NCBI RefSeq assembly: GCF_000173915.1
Contig: NZ_ACDZ02000014.1
Location: 186,001-250,000 of the forward strand
Direction of reading: 5' to 3'
Source: Gemella haemolysans ATCC 10379
GTDB lineage: Bacteria > Bacillota > Bacilli > Staphylococcales > Gemellaceae
DNA length: 64,000 nucleotides
A program made the position numbers and the translations under genes. A model generated the notes under the pieces. That model saw nothing but the letters and a program-made list of their open reading frames with translations, did not search any database and was not told where the DNA came from. Within the stretch, counting starts at the first letter, position 1; each line of letters begins with the position of its first letter. Below, piece after piece: positions 8,196 to 17,284 of the stretch.

Positions 8196-10335
8196 ATATT
8201 TAAAAGGTTTCCTGATACCGATGATATTTTTAGTTGCGATATTAGGCGTTCGTGTTGTTGCAGAGCTAGCACTTCCGACATATACAAGTAATATTGTCGA
8301 TAAAGGTATTCAACAAAGTGGTATTCAAGATTCTGTACCGGAAAAAATAAGTGAAAAATCATTTAGAGAATTGCAATTATTTATGACTGATGATGAAATT
8401 AAAAAAGTTACAGCTAAATATACGAAAGATGGGGATGTCTATAAACTAGATAATATTAATGATCAAGAACGTAGTGAACTAAATGATATTTTTAAAAGTG
8501 CTATGACAGTTGTATCTGGTGCAAAATCTGAAAACTTAGATTTGGATAAGGTTGCAGAAGGTGTCAAACTAGGACTAGTCAAAAAAGATAGTTTAATTGA
8601 ACAAAAGAATAAATCAATTAGTGACTTAGGAAGTTCGGCTGATATGATAACTAAACAAGCTGGAGTTCGTTATGTTAAAGAAGAGTATAGAAATAATGTA
8701 GGAATTGATACTAATGAGATTAGAAAAAATTATCTAAAAGAAGTTGGAATAATGATGATAATCGTAACATTTATTTCAGGTATTGGAAGTGTTATATCGA
8801 ACTTTATAGCTAGTAGAATTTCTTCGAAAATAGCTTATAACTTACGAGAAAAACTTTATAACAAAGTACTATCATTTTCTAAACAAGATATTGATAAATT
8901 TTCTACAGCTTCACTAATTACAAGAAGTACAAACGATATTCAACAAATTCAAAATGCTTTAAATATGATGTTATTTATCGCAATCTATGCCCCGATGATG
9001 GCAGTTTATGGGGTTTATAAAGTTACTCAAACTGATACTGGAATGACTTGGATAATTGCATTGGGTGTAGGTATCTTAGGTTTAACATTAGGAATAATTT
9101 CATTCTTAGTAATGCCGAAGTTTAAAATTATGCAAAAGCTAATAGATAGAGTAAACTTGGTAACTCGTGAAGCATTAACTGGTATTTCTGTAATTCGCGT
9201 TTTTGGTCGTGAAAAATATGAAGAAGAAAGATTTGATAAAGAAAATACAGTTTTAAAAAATGAACAACTTTTCATCAATAGAACTTTATCAGCGCTTATG
9301 CCAATGATTATGCTAATTATGAATGGTATTGCATTATTAATAATCTGGGTTGGTGGAAAAAATATAGATGCTGGTAGTATTCAAGTTGGTGATATGATGG
9401 CGTTTATAACATATACAATGCAGATAGTAATGTCATTCTTATTCTTCACATTCTTAATGATGCAACTACCTCGTGCAGAAGTTGCGGCAGGACGTATTAA
9501 TGAAGTACTGGAAACAGAGGTTACTGTAGTGGATAGTAAACATATTGATGATAGTAAGCTTCAAGACGTGAAGGGGACATTAAAATTTGATAATGTTAGC
9601 TTTACATTTGATGGTGCTGATAGTCCAGTATTAAGTAATATTAGTTTTGAAGCAGAAGCAGGAAAAACTACAGCAATTATAGGAAGTACTGGTAGTGGTA
9701 AATCTACATTGCTTCATTTGATTCCTAGATATTTCGATGCTAGTGAAGGTGAAATTTCAATTGATGGAGTTAATATTAGAGATATAAGTTTAAGTAAATT
9801 AAGAGACACTTTAGGATTTGTTCCTCAAAAAGGAGTTTTATTCAGTGGTAATATTAAATCAAATATTAAATTTGCTGATGAAAATATTACTGATGAACAG
9901 ATGAAAAAAGCAGCTGAGATTGCTCAAGCATTAGATTTTATTAATGAAAAAGAAGACAAATTTAATAGTGAGATTTCACAAGATGGATCTAACGTTTCTG
10001 GAGGACAAAAACAACGTCTTTCAATTGCTCGTGCACTAGCAAAAAATCCTAAGATACTGCTTTTTGACGATAGTTTCTCAGCATTAGATTACAAAACAGA
10101 CGTGAAATTAAGAAAAACTTTAAGAGAAGAAATGTCTGGGGTGACTACTATTATAGTTGCTCAGCGTATAGCAACAATTTTAAATGCAGATAAAATTATC
10201 GTAATGAATGAAGGTAAGATAGTAGGAGTTGGAAAACATCAAGAACTTCTAGAAACTTGTCCGACGTATTTAGAAATTGCAGAAAGTCAACTTAGTGAAG
10301 AAGAATTACAAAAAGGAGGTAAACATCATGTCTAA
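8182..10335 (+). CDS. Heterodimeric ABC exporter subunit with degenerate ATP site
   Basis: A 717-residue fused membrane/ATPase half-transporter. An unusually large extracytoplasmic insert (about residues 46-185) separates the first two membrane helices. The ATPase domain has Walker A GSTGSGKST near 500 and a canonical SGGQ signature near 605. Walker B is LLFDDS (Asp replaces the catalytic Glu) and the H-loop is AQR (Gln replaces His). Its own ATP site is therefore degenerate, as in heterodimeric exporters such as BmrCD and LmrCD, and the partner gene downstream has the complementary defect. The start is ATG 8182, with AAGGAGGA at 8169-8176 inside the marR gene; an upstream in-frame ATG at 8140 lacks a binding site. 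Likely a multidrug or toxic-compound exporter. Confidence 0.9.
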   Translation: MKLIKYLKGFLIPMIFLVAILGVRVVAELALPTYTSNIVDKGIQQSGIQDSVPEKISEKSFRELQLFMTDDEIKKVTAKYTKDGDVYKLDNINDQERSELNDIFKSAMTVVSGAKSENLDLDKVAEGVKLGLVKKDSLIEQKNKSISDLGSSADMITKQAGVRYVKEEYRNNVGIDTNEIRKNYLKEVGIMMIIVTFISGIGSVISNFIASRISSKIAYNLREKLYNKVLSFSKQDIDKFSTASLITRSTNDIQQIQNALNMMLFIAIYAPMMAVYGVYKVTQTDTGMTWIIALGVGILGLTLGIISFLVMPKFKIMQKLIDRVNLVTREALTGISVIRVFGREKYEEERFDKENTVLKNEQLFINRTLSALMPMIMLIMNGIALLIIWVGGKNIDAGSIQVGDMMAFITYTMQIVMSFLFFTFLMMQLPRAEVAAGRINEVLETEVTVVDSKHIDDSKLQDVKGTLKFDNVSFTFDGADSPVLSNISFEAEAGKTTAIIGSTGSGKSTLLHLIPRYFDASEGEISIDGVNIRDISLSKLRDTLGFVPQKGVLFSGNIKSNIKFADENITDEQMKKAAEIAQALDFINEKEDKFNSEISQDGSNVSGGQKQRLSIARALAKNPKILLFDDSFSALDYKTDVKLRKTLREEMSGVTTIIVAQRIATILNADKIIVMNEGKIVGVGKHQELLETCPTYLEIAESQLSEEELQKGGKHHV

Positions 10336-12118
10336 GAAACAAAAACTAGATAAAGCTAATAATTTTTCCAGAACGCTAAAAAGAATTATCAAATTGATGT
10401 TTACACAGTATAAAATTTCAAGTATTTTGATAGTATTCTTTGCATTAGCAAGTACGGTATTCGGTATTGTTGGTCCTAAGATTATGGGACAAGCAACAAC
10501 AGAATTATTTGAAGGGTTAGTTGCTAAAATTAGTAATGAAGGTAGTATAAATTTTGAAAAAATAGCGGGAATTTTACTTACTGTATTAGGTTTATACATA
10601 CTGTCATCACTGTTTATGTTTATTCAAGGATGGCTGATGAGTAATGTTTCTCAAAAAATGACATATGATATTCGTAAAGATATAAGTAAAAAAATAAATA
10701 CTTTACCTGTTGGCTATTTTGAACAACGTACAGTAGGTGAAACCTTATCTCGTGTTACTAATGATGTAGATACATTAGGTCAATCACTAAATCAAAGTTT
10801 TACTCAGATAATTTCAAATACAGCAATGGTATTAGGGGTATTGGTAATGATGTTTACGATAAGTCCTCTAATGACTCTAATTGCGTTAGCTTTAATTCCT
10901 GTTTCGGGAATACTACTAGGTGCTATAACAAAATGGAGTCAAAAGTATTTCAAAAGTCAACAAGATATGCTTTCTGATGTAAATGGACAGGTTGAAGAGA
11001 GTTTCTCAGGTCAAAATATTATTGCAGCATTTAACTATAAAGAAAAAAGTGTTAAAGAATTCAATGATAAAAATAACCAATTATATACATCATCATGGAA
11101 AGCAAACTTCTTCTCAGGACTAATGTTCCCAGTGATTAACTTCGTTGGTAACCTTGGGTATGTTGGTATTGTCTTCTCAGGTGGCTTATTAGTTTCTAAA
11201 GGAACTATAGGTGTAGGGGATATTCAAGCTTTTATTCAATATATTAGAAATTTTACTCAACCAATAGGTCAAATAGCTCAGTCTATGTCAGAAATTCAAA
11301 AAATGGCCGCTGCTGGAGAGAGAGTATTTGAATTCTTAGATGCTAAAGATGAACAAGATGTAGAAGTACTAGAAACAGTTACAAGTAAAGAAGGTAATGT
11401 AGTATTCGATAAAGTAAAATTTGGCTATGTAGAAGATCAAGTAATTATCAAAAACTTTACTAGTGATGTTAAAAAAGGTGAGATGGTTGCGATTGTTGGT
11501 CCTACAGGTGCAGGTAAAACGACGATGATTAAACTTCTTATGAGATTCTATGATATTAATGGAGGAAATATCTATATTGATGGAAAAGATATTTCTAAAC
11601 TTGACAGATCCGAATTGCGTTCTTACTTCACAATGGTACTACAAGACACATGGTTATTTAAAGGAACAATAATGGAGAATCTTCGTTATGGTCGTTTAGA
11701 TGCTACAGATGAAGAAGTAATAGAAGCGGCTAAAGCAGCTCATATTCACCATTTTATTAAAACATTACCAGGTGGCTACAATATGGAATTAAATGAAGAT
11801 GCTTCAAATATCTCTCAAGGACAAAAGCAACTTCTAACTATTGCTCGTGCGATTCTTGCTGATAAACCTATATTAATTCTTGATGAAGCAACCTCGAGTG
11901 TAGATACACGTACAGAAGTGTTAATTCAAAAAGCAATGAATAAACTTATGGAAGGGCGTACTACATTCGTTATCGCTCACCGTTTATCAACAATTAGAAA
12001 TGCAGATAAAATATTAGTATTAAAAGATGGAGATATTATTGAACAAGGTAACCATGATGAACTATTGAAACAGAAAGGTTTCTATTCAGAATTATATCAA
12101 AGTCAATTTGCAGAATAA
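10328..12118 (+). CDS. Heterodimeric ABC exporter subunit with catalytic Walker B
   Basis: A 596-residue ABC half-exporter, partner of the preceding gene (8-bp overlap). It has six membrane helices, then an ATPase domain with Walker A GPTGAGKTT near 390, signature ISQGQ near 495 (non-canonical, Gln for the second Gly), Walker B LILDEA with the catalytic Glu near 515, and H-loop AHRLSTI near 548. Its Walker motifs plus the partner's intact SGGQ form the working ATP site; its altered signature belongs to the degenerate site. The start is ATG 10328 after AAAAGGAGGT (10311-10320). The complementary defects in the two subunits are direct evidence that they pair. The operon ends at the terminator at 12122. 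Confidence 0.92.
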   Translation: MSKKQKLDKANNFSRTLKRIIKLMFTQYKISSILIVFFALASTVFGIVGPKIMGQATTELFEGLVAKISNEGSINFEKIAGILLTVLGLYILSSLFMFIQGWLMSNVSQKMTYDIRKDISKKINTLPVGYFEQRTVGETLSRVTNDVDTLGQSLNQSFTQIISNTAMVLGVLVMMFTISPLMTLIALALIPVSGILLGAITKWSQKYFKSQQDMLSDVNGQVEESFSGQNIIAAFNYKEKSVKEFNDKNNQLYTSSWKANFFSGLMFPVINFVGNLGYVGIVFSGGLLVSKGTIGVGDIQAFIQYIRNFTQPIGQIAQSMSEIQKMAAAGERVFEFLDAKDEQDVEVLETVTSKEGNVVFDKVKFGYVEDQVIIKNFTSDVKKGEMVAIVGPTGAGKTTMIKLLMRFYDINGGNIYIDGKDISKLDRSELRSYFTMVLQDTWLFKGTIMENLRYGRLDATDEEVIEAAKAAHIHHFIKTLPGGYNMELNEDASNISQGQKQLLTIARAILADKPILILDEATSSVDTRTEVLIQKAMNKLMEGRTTFVIAHRLSTIRNADKILVLKDGDIIEQGNHDELLKQKGFYSELYQSQFAE

Positions 12119-12121
12119 AAT

Positions 12122-12160
12122 TAAAGGCATTTAGAGATTTCTCTCTAGATGCCTTTTAAT
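12122..12160 (+). terminator. Terminator of marR-ABC operon
   Basis: Stem AAAGGCAT-TAGAGA/TCTCTA-ATGCCTTT with a T-rich tail. Confidence 0.88.
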
Positions 12161-12169
12161 ATAATTTCT

Positions 12170-12198
12170 TTGACAATGAAAAGTTAATAAAGTATAAT
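12170..12198 (+). promoter_or_regulatory. Promoter of mhqR-like gene
   Basis: TTGACA (12170-12175) and TATAAT (12193-12198) with 17 bp spacing. The operator at 12196 overlaps the -10 box. Confidence 0.88.
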
Positions 12199-12219
12199 TA
12201 TCTCATATTCGAGATAATT
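12196..12219 (+). promoter_or_regulatory. MhqR-type operator 1
   Basis: Perfect palindrome AATTATCTC-ATATTC-GAGATAATT. The ATCTC...GAGAT arms resemble the operator described for MhqR (YkvE) of Bacillus subtilis, a MarR-type sensor of quinones. The resemblance is from memory. Confidence 0.75.
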
Positions 12220-12259
12220 GCGATATAAATATGTATATAATAAAAGTAGGAGAATCCTT

Positions 12260-12667
12260 ATGAATAATGAGTTTAAAGCTGTTATTGGAATTATGAGAGC
12301 AAGTAATTTATTAGTAGGTGATTTAAAGAAAACTTTAAAGAATTATCCAATAAATGCGACTGAATTTTCTGTTATGGAATTTTTATATAGTAAAGGTGAG
12401 AAGAGTATTCAAGAAATACGTGATAGAATATTACTTGCTAGTGGAAGTGCTACATACGTAGTCGATAACCTTGAAAAAAAAGGATATGTTAATAGAAAGG
12501 TTAGTCAAAAGGATAAAAGAGTAACTTACATTAAGTTAACTAAAATAGGAGAAAAATTAATGGATGATATTTTCCCTATCCATAAAATAAATACTAAAAA
12601 GGTTTTCGATGATTTAACTGAAGAAGAATTAGATACATTGAAAGAAATACTAAAGAAAATTAATTAA
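12260..12667 (+). CDS. MarR-family regulator, MhqR-like
   Basis: A 135-residue winged-helix MarR protein (helix-turn-helix near residues 45-70, wing with SQKDKRVTYIKLTKIGE near 85). The start chosen is ATG 12260, which has TAGGAG upstream; an in-frame upstream start at 12218 would begin inside the operator and has no binding site. A perfect operator overlaps its own promoter, and a second, weaker copy lies just before the downstream flavin monooxygenase gene, so it probably represses both. The operator sequence points to the MhqR group, which responds to quinone or aldehyde electrophiles. That ligand is inferred, not seen. Confidence 0.85.
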   Translation: MNNEFKAVIGIMRASNLLVGDLKKTLKNYPINATEFSVMEFLYSKGEKSIQEIRDRILLASGSATYVVDNLEKKGYVNRKVSQKDKRVTYIKLTKIGEKLMDDIFPIHKINTKKVFDDLTEEELDTLKEILKKIN

Positions 12668-12691
12668 AAATTGTTTTCTTTTTTTATAAAA

Positions 12692-12715
12692 TAATATCTT
12701 GAAATTGAGATAATT
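12692..12715 (+). promoter_or_regulatory. MhqR-type operator 2, before the monooxygenase
   Basis: TAATATCTT-GAAATT-GAGATAATT matches operator 1 exactly in its right half and imperfectly in its left half. It lies 14 bp before the LLM oxidoreductase start codon and overlaps the region of its ribosome binding site. Confidence 0.6.
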
Positions 12716-12729
12716 TAGGAGGATAAAAA

Positions 12730-13776
12730 ATGATAGAGTTAGGAATTAGTACATTTGGTGAAACAACTGAAATAGAAGGAACTGGTATAATACCAACGCA
12801 TGATGAGCGTATTAGAAATATGATAGAAGAGATGAAGCTTGCTGATGAAGTTGGATTAGATCTTTATGCTATAGGGGAACATCATAGAGAAGATTTTGCT
12901 GTTTCAGCACCTGAGATATTGTTAGCAGCAGGAGCAGCTGTTACGAAGAATATAAGATTAAGTTCTGCGGTGACAGTACTCTCATCTTCAGACCCTGTAA
13001 GAGTTTATCAGCAGTATGCAACAATCGATGCTATTTCTAATGGAAGAGCAGAGGTTATGGTAGGGCGAGGTTCTTTTACAGAATCATTCCCATTATTCGG
13101 TTATGATTTGGCAGACTATGAGGAATTGTTTGATGAAAAATTAGCAATGTTAGAGAAAATAAAAGCTAACGAAAAGTTAACATGGGAAGGAAAGCACACA
13201 CAAAAGGTAGAAAATAAGGGAGTATATCCGAGAAGTGTTCAAAAAGATTTTCCAATCTGGGTAGCGACTGGTGGAAATATAGAGTCTACAATAAAAATAG
13301 CTCAGAAAGGCTTGCCTATAGCATATGCTATAATTGGTGGAGAGTATAGAAGATTCAAAGGACTAGTAGATTACTATAAAGCTATTGGGCGTAATACAGG
13401 ATATAGTGATGATCGTTTAAAAGTTGCTTCACATTCATGGGGATTCATAGCTGAAACTGATGAAGAAGCTATTAAAAAATATTTCCACCCAACAAAACAA
13501 GTAGTGGATGCAATTTCGAAAGATAGACCATTTTGGAGACCACTTACTTTTGAACAATATTTAAATAGTGTAGGTCCAGACGGATCTATGTTAGTAGGAA
13601 GTCCTGAGACTGTAGCGAGTAAACTTATTGATATGATAGAAACATTAGGATTGGATAGATTTATGTTGCATCTTCCGCTTGGTTCTATGCCACACGAAGA
13701 TATTATGAAAGCTATTAAACTATTTGGTGAAGAAGTAGCTCCTCGAGTTCGAGAATATTTTAAGAATAAAAAATAA
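12730..13776 (+). CDS. LLM-class flavin-dependent oxidoreductase
   Basis: A 348-residue luciferase-like monooxygenase with a TIM-barrel fold, using reduced FMN. Recognisable family segments are the opening ELGISTFGE, AIGEHHREDFAVSAP near residue 56, the SSAVTVLSSSDPVRVYQQYATID run near 77-97 in two parts, and VGRGSFTESFPLFGYD near 113. The natural substrate is not deducible. The ribosome binding site is TAGGAGG. It sits 62 bp after the MhqR-like gene with a matching operator between, so induction by electrophilic compounds such as quinones is a reasonable inference. No clear terminator follows. Confidence 0.85.
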   Translation: MIELGISTFGETTEIEGTGIIPTHDERIRNMIEEMKLADEVGLDLYAIGEHHREDFAVSAPEILLAAGAAVTKNIRLSSAVTVLSSSDPVRVYQQYATIDAISNGRAEVMVGRGSFTESFPLFGYDLADYEELFDEKLAMLEKIKANEKLTWEGKHTQKVENKGVYPRSVQKDFPIWVATGGNIESTIKIAQKGLPIAYAIIGGEYRRFKGLVDYYKAIGRNTGYSDDRLKVASHSWGFIAETDEEAIKKYFHPTKQVVDAISKDRPFWRPLTFEQYLNSVGPDGSMLVGSPETVASKLIDMIETLGLDRFMLHLPLGSMPHEDIMKAIKLFGEEVAPRVREYFKNKK

Positions 13777-13863
13777 AAGATAAATTTATACATCAAGTAA
13801 ATCTATTTTTTCTAAAAAATCAATCTCTATGTTATAATGAGTAGATAATAAACATGTGTATAG

Positions 13864-14547
13864 ATGATTTTAGATAAGTATAAATATTTATTATTTGATT
13901 TAGATGATACCTTATTGGATTTTGGTAAGGCACAGGTATTAGCTTTTAAAAAATTATTAAAAGATGAAAATATTGAGTATAATAATGAGCTATTTGAAAA
14001 ATATGAAACAATAAACAAATCTTTATGGAGAAGTTTTGAACGTGGAGAAATATCGAATAAAGAAGTTACAATTGAAAGATTTATAAGATTTTTTTCATTG
14101 TTTGATAGAAAAGTTGATGGTAGTGAAGTAGATAATAGGTATAGAAGTTATCTTGCTGAGGGAAATCAGCTATTTGATGGGATTATAGAGATGTTAGAAA
14201 AATTAAGTTTAACTCATAAACTATACATAGCATCTAATGGTATAGCAATCACTCAACATACTAGACTAAAAAATAATAATCTTAATAAGTATTTTGAGAA
14301 GATTTTTATTTCTGAAGAAATTGGTAGTAAGAAACCAGATAAAAAGTTTTTTGATATTATCTTTAAAGAAATAGGTGTTAAAAATAAGGATGAAGTTTTA
14401 ATGATAGGCGATACTTTAACATCCGATATACTAGGAGCTAATAATGCAGGGATTGATAGTTGCTTAGTAGATATTCATAAAATTTCTAATCCAGAGATAG
14501 TGCCTACGTATAAAATTGAAAAGACAATAGATTTATTAAAAATATAA
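13864..14547 (+). CDS. HAD-family phosphatase, YjjG-like
   Basis: A 227-residue haloacid dehalogenase-superfamily hydrolase of the YjjG (pyrimidine 5'-nucleotidase) type. All four HAD motifs are visible: DLDDTLLDF (nucleophile and acid Asp near residue 12), ASNG (motif II), KKPD with the catalytic Lys (motif III), and IGDTLTSDI (motif IV). The helical cap lies between motifs I and II. In YjjG relatives the enzyme removes phosphate from noncanonical nucleotides; substrate here is inferred. The start has no recognisable Shine-Dalgarno sequence, and a TATAAT at 13833-13838 would place the mRNA start only about 20 bases upstream. Confidence 0.85.
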   Translation: MILDKYKYLLFDLDDTLLDFGKAQVLAFKKLLKDENIEYNNELFEKYETINKSLWRSFERGEISNKEVTIERFIRFFSLFDRKVDGSEVDNRYRSYLAEGNQLFDGIIEMLEKLSLTHKLYIASNGIAITQHTRLKNNNLNKYFEKIFISEEIGSKKPDKKFFDIIFKEIGVKNKDEVLMIGDTLTSDILGANNAGIDSCLVDIHKISNPEIVPTYKIEKTIDLLKI

Positions 14548-14590
14548 AAAATGTCTAGGTTGATATATTATCAACTTAGACATTTTCTTT
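14547..14590. terminator. Bidirectional terminator between HAD gene and CDF gene
   Basis: Stem AAAATGTCTAGGTTGATA/TATCAACTTAGACATTTT has A/T tails on both sides, serving the convergent genes. Confidence 0.9.
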
Positions 14591-15495
14591 TATAAACTGT
14601 GATCGTTGTATTTAATATTTTCTAATGCGATGAAGCAATGTTCTATATCGTATTCTTCTTTAAGTACTATTTTAACATCTTCTACAATTTTATAATCATG
14701 GCTTGTTTCATATTCATCTAGTAAAATATGCATTGCAGCGTTGATTTCATTTGTATCAGTATGCCAAATATGAAACTCGTGAATATCAGCAATTCCTTCC
14801 ACTTCTTTAATTTTATTGTAAATTTCTTCTGTATCTAGAGTAGTAGCTTCCATTAAAATAACAAATGATGATTTAGTAATTTTATAACCACCTTTGAAAA
14901 GAATTATACTGATGATAATACTCATAATAACATCGACGATTTGATAATTTGTAAAGTAAATAATAGTTGATGAAATTATGATTCCGATTGAACTGATTAA
15001 ATCACCAAGGAAATGCCATAAAGCACTTTGGATATTTAAATTATCTTCTTCTTTTAGACTTTTTGTTAAAATTATAGTAACAACAATATTAAAAATTAAT
15101 CCGATAGTTGAAATTATAAGCATTGATTTGAAATCAATATCTTTAGGATTGAAGAATCTCATAAAACCTTCGAATATTAAATAAATAGAAATACCAACTA
15201 ACATTAGCCCATTGATAAAGGCTGCTAGGACTTCCAATCTGACAAAACCAAAAGTATATTTTTTATTTGGTTTTTTTGAACTGAAAAGTAATGCAATTAA
15301 ACTGAATCCCAATGCGATAACATCAGAGAACATATGGAAAGAATCACCTAAAAGTGCTAATGAGTTAGAAAGTAACCCTCCGATGTACTCTAATAAGGCG
15401 AAACTTATTGTTAAAATTAATGTTATATAAAGTATTTTTTTTGAATATGATTGAATTTTATAATGTTTTTTATGATGGAAATTTGTTTGTATCAT
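14590..15495 (-). CDS. CDF-family cation efflux transporter (CzcD/ZitB-like)
   Basis: A 301-residue cation diffusion facilitator exporting zinc or a similar divalent metal in exchange for protons. Six membrane helices span about residues 20-210. The metal site is visible as LLGDSFHMFSDV in helix 2 and HFLGDLISS in helix 5, that is, the His/Asp arrangement of zinc-transporting members. The C-terminal cytoplasmic domain (residues 215-295) contains IHEFHIWHTDTNEINAAMHI, the usual metal-sensing fold. The start is preceded by AAAGGAG. The upstream region on the minus strand has TATAAT (reverse complement at about 15520) and a TTGTTAACAA palindrome at 15538-15547 that could be an operator. Confidence 0.92.
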   Translation of the reverse strand: MIQTNFHHKKHYKIQSYSKKILYITLILTISFALLEYIGGLLSNSLALLGDSFHMFSDVIALGFSLIALLFSSKKPNKKYTFGFVRLEVLAAFINGLMLVGISIYLIFEGFMRFFNPKDIDFKSMLIISTIGLIFNIVVTIILTKSLKEEDNLNIQSALWHFLGDLISSIGIIISSTIIYFTNYQIVDVIMSIIISIILFKGGYKITKSSFVILMEATTLDTEEIYNKIKEVEGIADIHEFHIWHTDTNEINAAMHILLDEYETSHDYKIVEDVKIVLKEEYDIEHCFIALENIKYNDHSL

Positions 15496-15600
15496 TTTAT
15501 TCTCCTTTCTTTAGATTATTGATATTATAAATCATGTTTGTTAACAATACAAAAATAGTGCACTGATAACAATTATTAGTACTTATATCATTAGGGACTA

Positions 15601-15629
15601 TTGCTTTTTTTATATTAGTTTGCTAAAAT
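15601..15629 (+). promoter_or_regulatory. Probable promoter for SGNH hydrolase
   Basis: TTGCTT (15601-15606), 17 bp, TAAAAT (15624-15629). The -35 box is weak. Confidence 0.5.
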
Positions 15630-15666
15630 TAAGAAGAATTTAGAAGAAAAAAAGGTGGAAAAAATT

Positions 15667-16314
15667 ATGCGTATTTTATGTATTGGTGATAGTAATACTT
15701 GGGGATATATACCTGGAGAGGATGGAGTAAGAACTGAAAAAAGATGGACTAATTTACTAGCGGAGCTTCGTCCTAATGATACAATAATAGAGGAAGGACT
15801 TTGTGGTAGAACTGTAATTGCAAAAGACACAATCGTACCAGTTAGATGTGGTATTGATACATTACCAATTCTAATGTTAAGTCACGTACCCGTTGATTTA
15901 GTAATCATAATGTTAGGTACAAATGATCTAAAAAAACAATTTAATCCAAGTGCCAAACTTATTGCTAAAGGTATAGAAGAATACATTAAATATATTAGAA
16001 ATCCACATTTAATAGCTGGATATAAGATTCCAAAAATTCTTGTTGTATCACCAGTTCCATTACGTGATGAAATAATAGATAGACATAGTTTATTTGGTGA
16101 ATTCGATGAAAATAGTTTGAAACAATCAAAATTCTTAGCACAAACATTTAAAGAAGTTAGTGATAAATACGAAGTTGACTTTTTAAATGCTGGGCGTGTA
16201 GCAGAAACTTCTTTAGTGGATTGTATTCACCTAGATGATAAAAATCATGAAAAATTAGCGAAATATATCGCTAGTAAAGTAGCAGAAGTTTTGGATTACG
16301 AAGAAGCAAGATAA
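15667..16314 (+). CDS. SGNH/GDSL-family hydrolase
   Basis: A 215-residue cytoplasmic esterase-type hydrolase with no signal peptide. Block I GDSNTWGY near residue 7 holds the Ser nucleophile. Block III is LGTNDLKKQF near 82-91, and block V is DCIHLD near the C-terminus, giving the Asp-His pair. Family members include arylesterases and carbohydrate deacetylases; the substrate cannot be read. The start chosen is ATG 15667, with AAAGGTGG 9 bp upstream; an in-frame GTG at 15655 lies within that binding site and is unlikely. Confidence 0.88.
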   Translation: MRILCIGDSNTWGYIPGEDGVRTEKRWTNLLAELRPNDTIIEEGLCGRTVIAKDTIVPVRCGIDTLPILMLSHVPVDLVIIMLGTNDLKKQFNPSAKLIAKGIEEYIKYIRNPHLIAGYKIPKILVVSPVPLRDEIIDRHSLFGEFDENSLKQSKFLAQTFKEVSDKYEVDFLNAGRVAETSLVDCIHLDDKNHEKLAKYIASKVAEVLDYEEAR

Positions 16315-16316
16315 AT

Positions 16317-16368
16317 AAAAAGGTAGTAAACTTTCTAACTTAGAGAGTTTACTACCTTTCTATTTTTT
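16317..16368. terminator. Bidirectional terminator
   Basis: Stem AAAGGTAGTAAACT/AGTTTACTACCTTT sits between the convergent SGNH and LtrA-like genes and overlaps the 3' end of the latter. T runs occur on the + side. Confidence 0.88.
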
Positions 16369-17241
16369 ATACTGGTTAAAACATCGATTACTTATGATGC
16401 TACAAGCGTAACACGGTAGAAAGTATTTCCAGTCGTATTCTAAAACGAAAAATAAATTGATAAATATTAATTCTAATATTGTAAAATATATACCGATTAT
16501 ATAGGTATTACCCGACTGTTTTGTTAGGGTTCTATCAATTGTTTTAAATATTTTTCGATAGATAGTTAATAAAAGAATAAATACTATACTAATTAACAAA
16601 ATTATCTTTGTAGTAATATTTATTTTTAAATCACTTAACCACAAGCTAATAGCTATGGTGTTAGTAATTATAAATAAATGAGTAGTTAAATGATTAAAAT
16701 TAATATCTCTTACATGAATACTTCTAGATATAAAACTTGGGAATAACTGACTTATTGTAAAAGTAAGAAGTATAAACCAGTAACTATAATCTATAAGTAT
16801 TAAACCTAATAACAAAGAAAGTGTACGACCTGTGTGAATATAACAAAATGGTTCAGTTAATTTTTTTATCATAAGGTCTTTTTTATCAGTAAGAATATAC
16901 TCTGTTATGTGTTGAATACTTAGTATTACCGATAGTAGGATTAATGTTGCAAGTATATATTTAATATTTAAAGAATTTCTCACTAGTAAATTCAATATAA
17001 CAAATATTTGTGAAATTAAAAAGATGTGATTTATAAAACTATCTTTTCCGTATCTATTTAGATGAACAACTTCCAACAGCCAACTATTAAAGAAAATAAT
17101 AAAAAGTAGTATAAAGTGAAAAAAGTCGTATATTGATTTATCTGAAAATGAATAATCTACTGAAAATTTACTTATTAATAAAGACAATGAAATTGTGTAA
17201 AAAGACGTTAGAATGGTCTCTTTTTTAAAAATAAAATTCAA
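16360..17241 (-). CDS. Polytopic membrane protein, probably LtrA-like
   Basis: A 293-residue, very hydrophobic protein with about nine predicted membrane segments. The pattern resembles the low-temperature-requirement A (LtrA) family: an N-terminal helix, a segment like WLLEVVHLNRYGKDSFIN near 55-72 (compare the family's W...NRF..D), and IHVRDINFNHLTTHLFI near 185 in place of the usual HLxERxxLF..GE. The conserved Glu-Arg and Glu residues of that motif are missing, so it is a divergent member or a different family. AAGGAGG precedes the start. A strong promoter and a possible attenuator lie in its leader. No function is established for it. Confidence 0.55.
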   Translation of the reverse strand: MNFIFKKETILTSFYTISLSLLISKFSVDYSFSDKSIYDFFHFILLFIIFFNSWLLEVVHLNRYGKDSFINHIFLISQIFVILNLLVRNSLNIKYILATLILLSVILSIQHITEYILTDKKDLMIKKLTEPFCYIHTGRTLSLLLGLILIDYSYWFILLTFTISQLFPSFISRSIHVRDINFNHLTTHLFIITNTIAISLWLSDLKINITTKIILLISIVFILLLTIYRKIFKTIDRTLTKQSGNTYIIGIYFTILELIFINLFFVLEYDWKYFLPCYACSIISNRCFNQYKK

Positions 17242-17284
17242 GATAAAGTTTCCTCCTTACTACTACAATAACTGTGATTTAGAT

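Noticed and set aside
13374-13796. 140-codon minus-strand ORF
   Set aside because: Lies antisense inside the LLM oxidoreductase, has no binding site and resembles no family.
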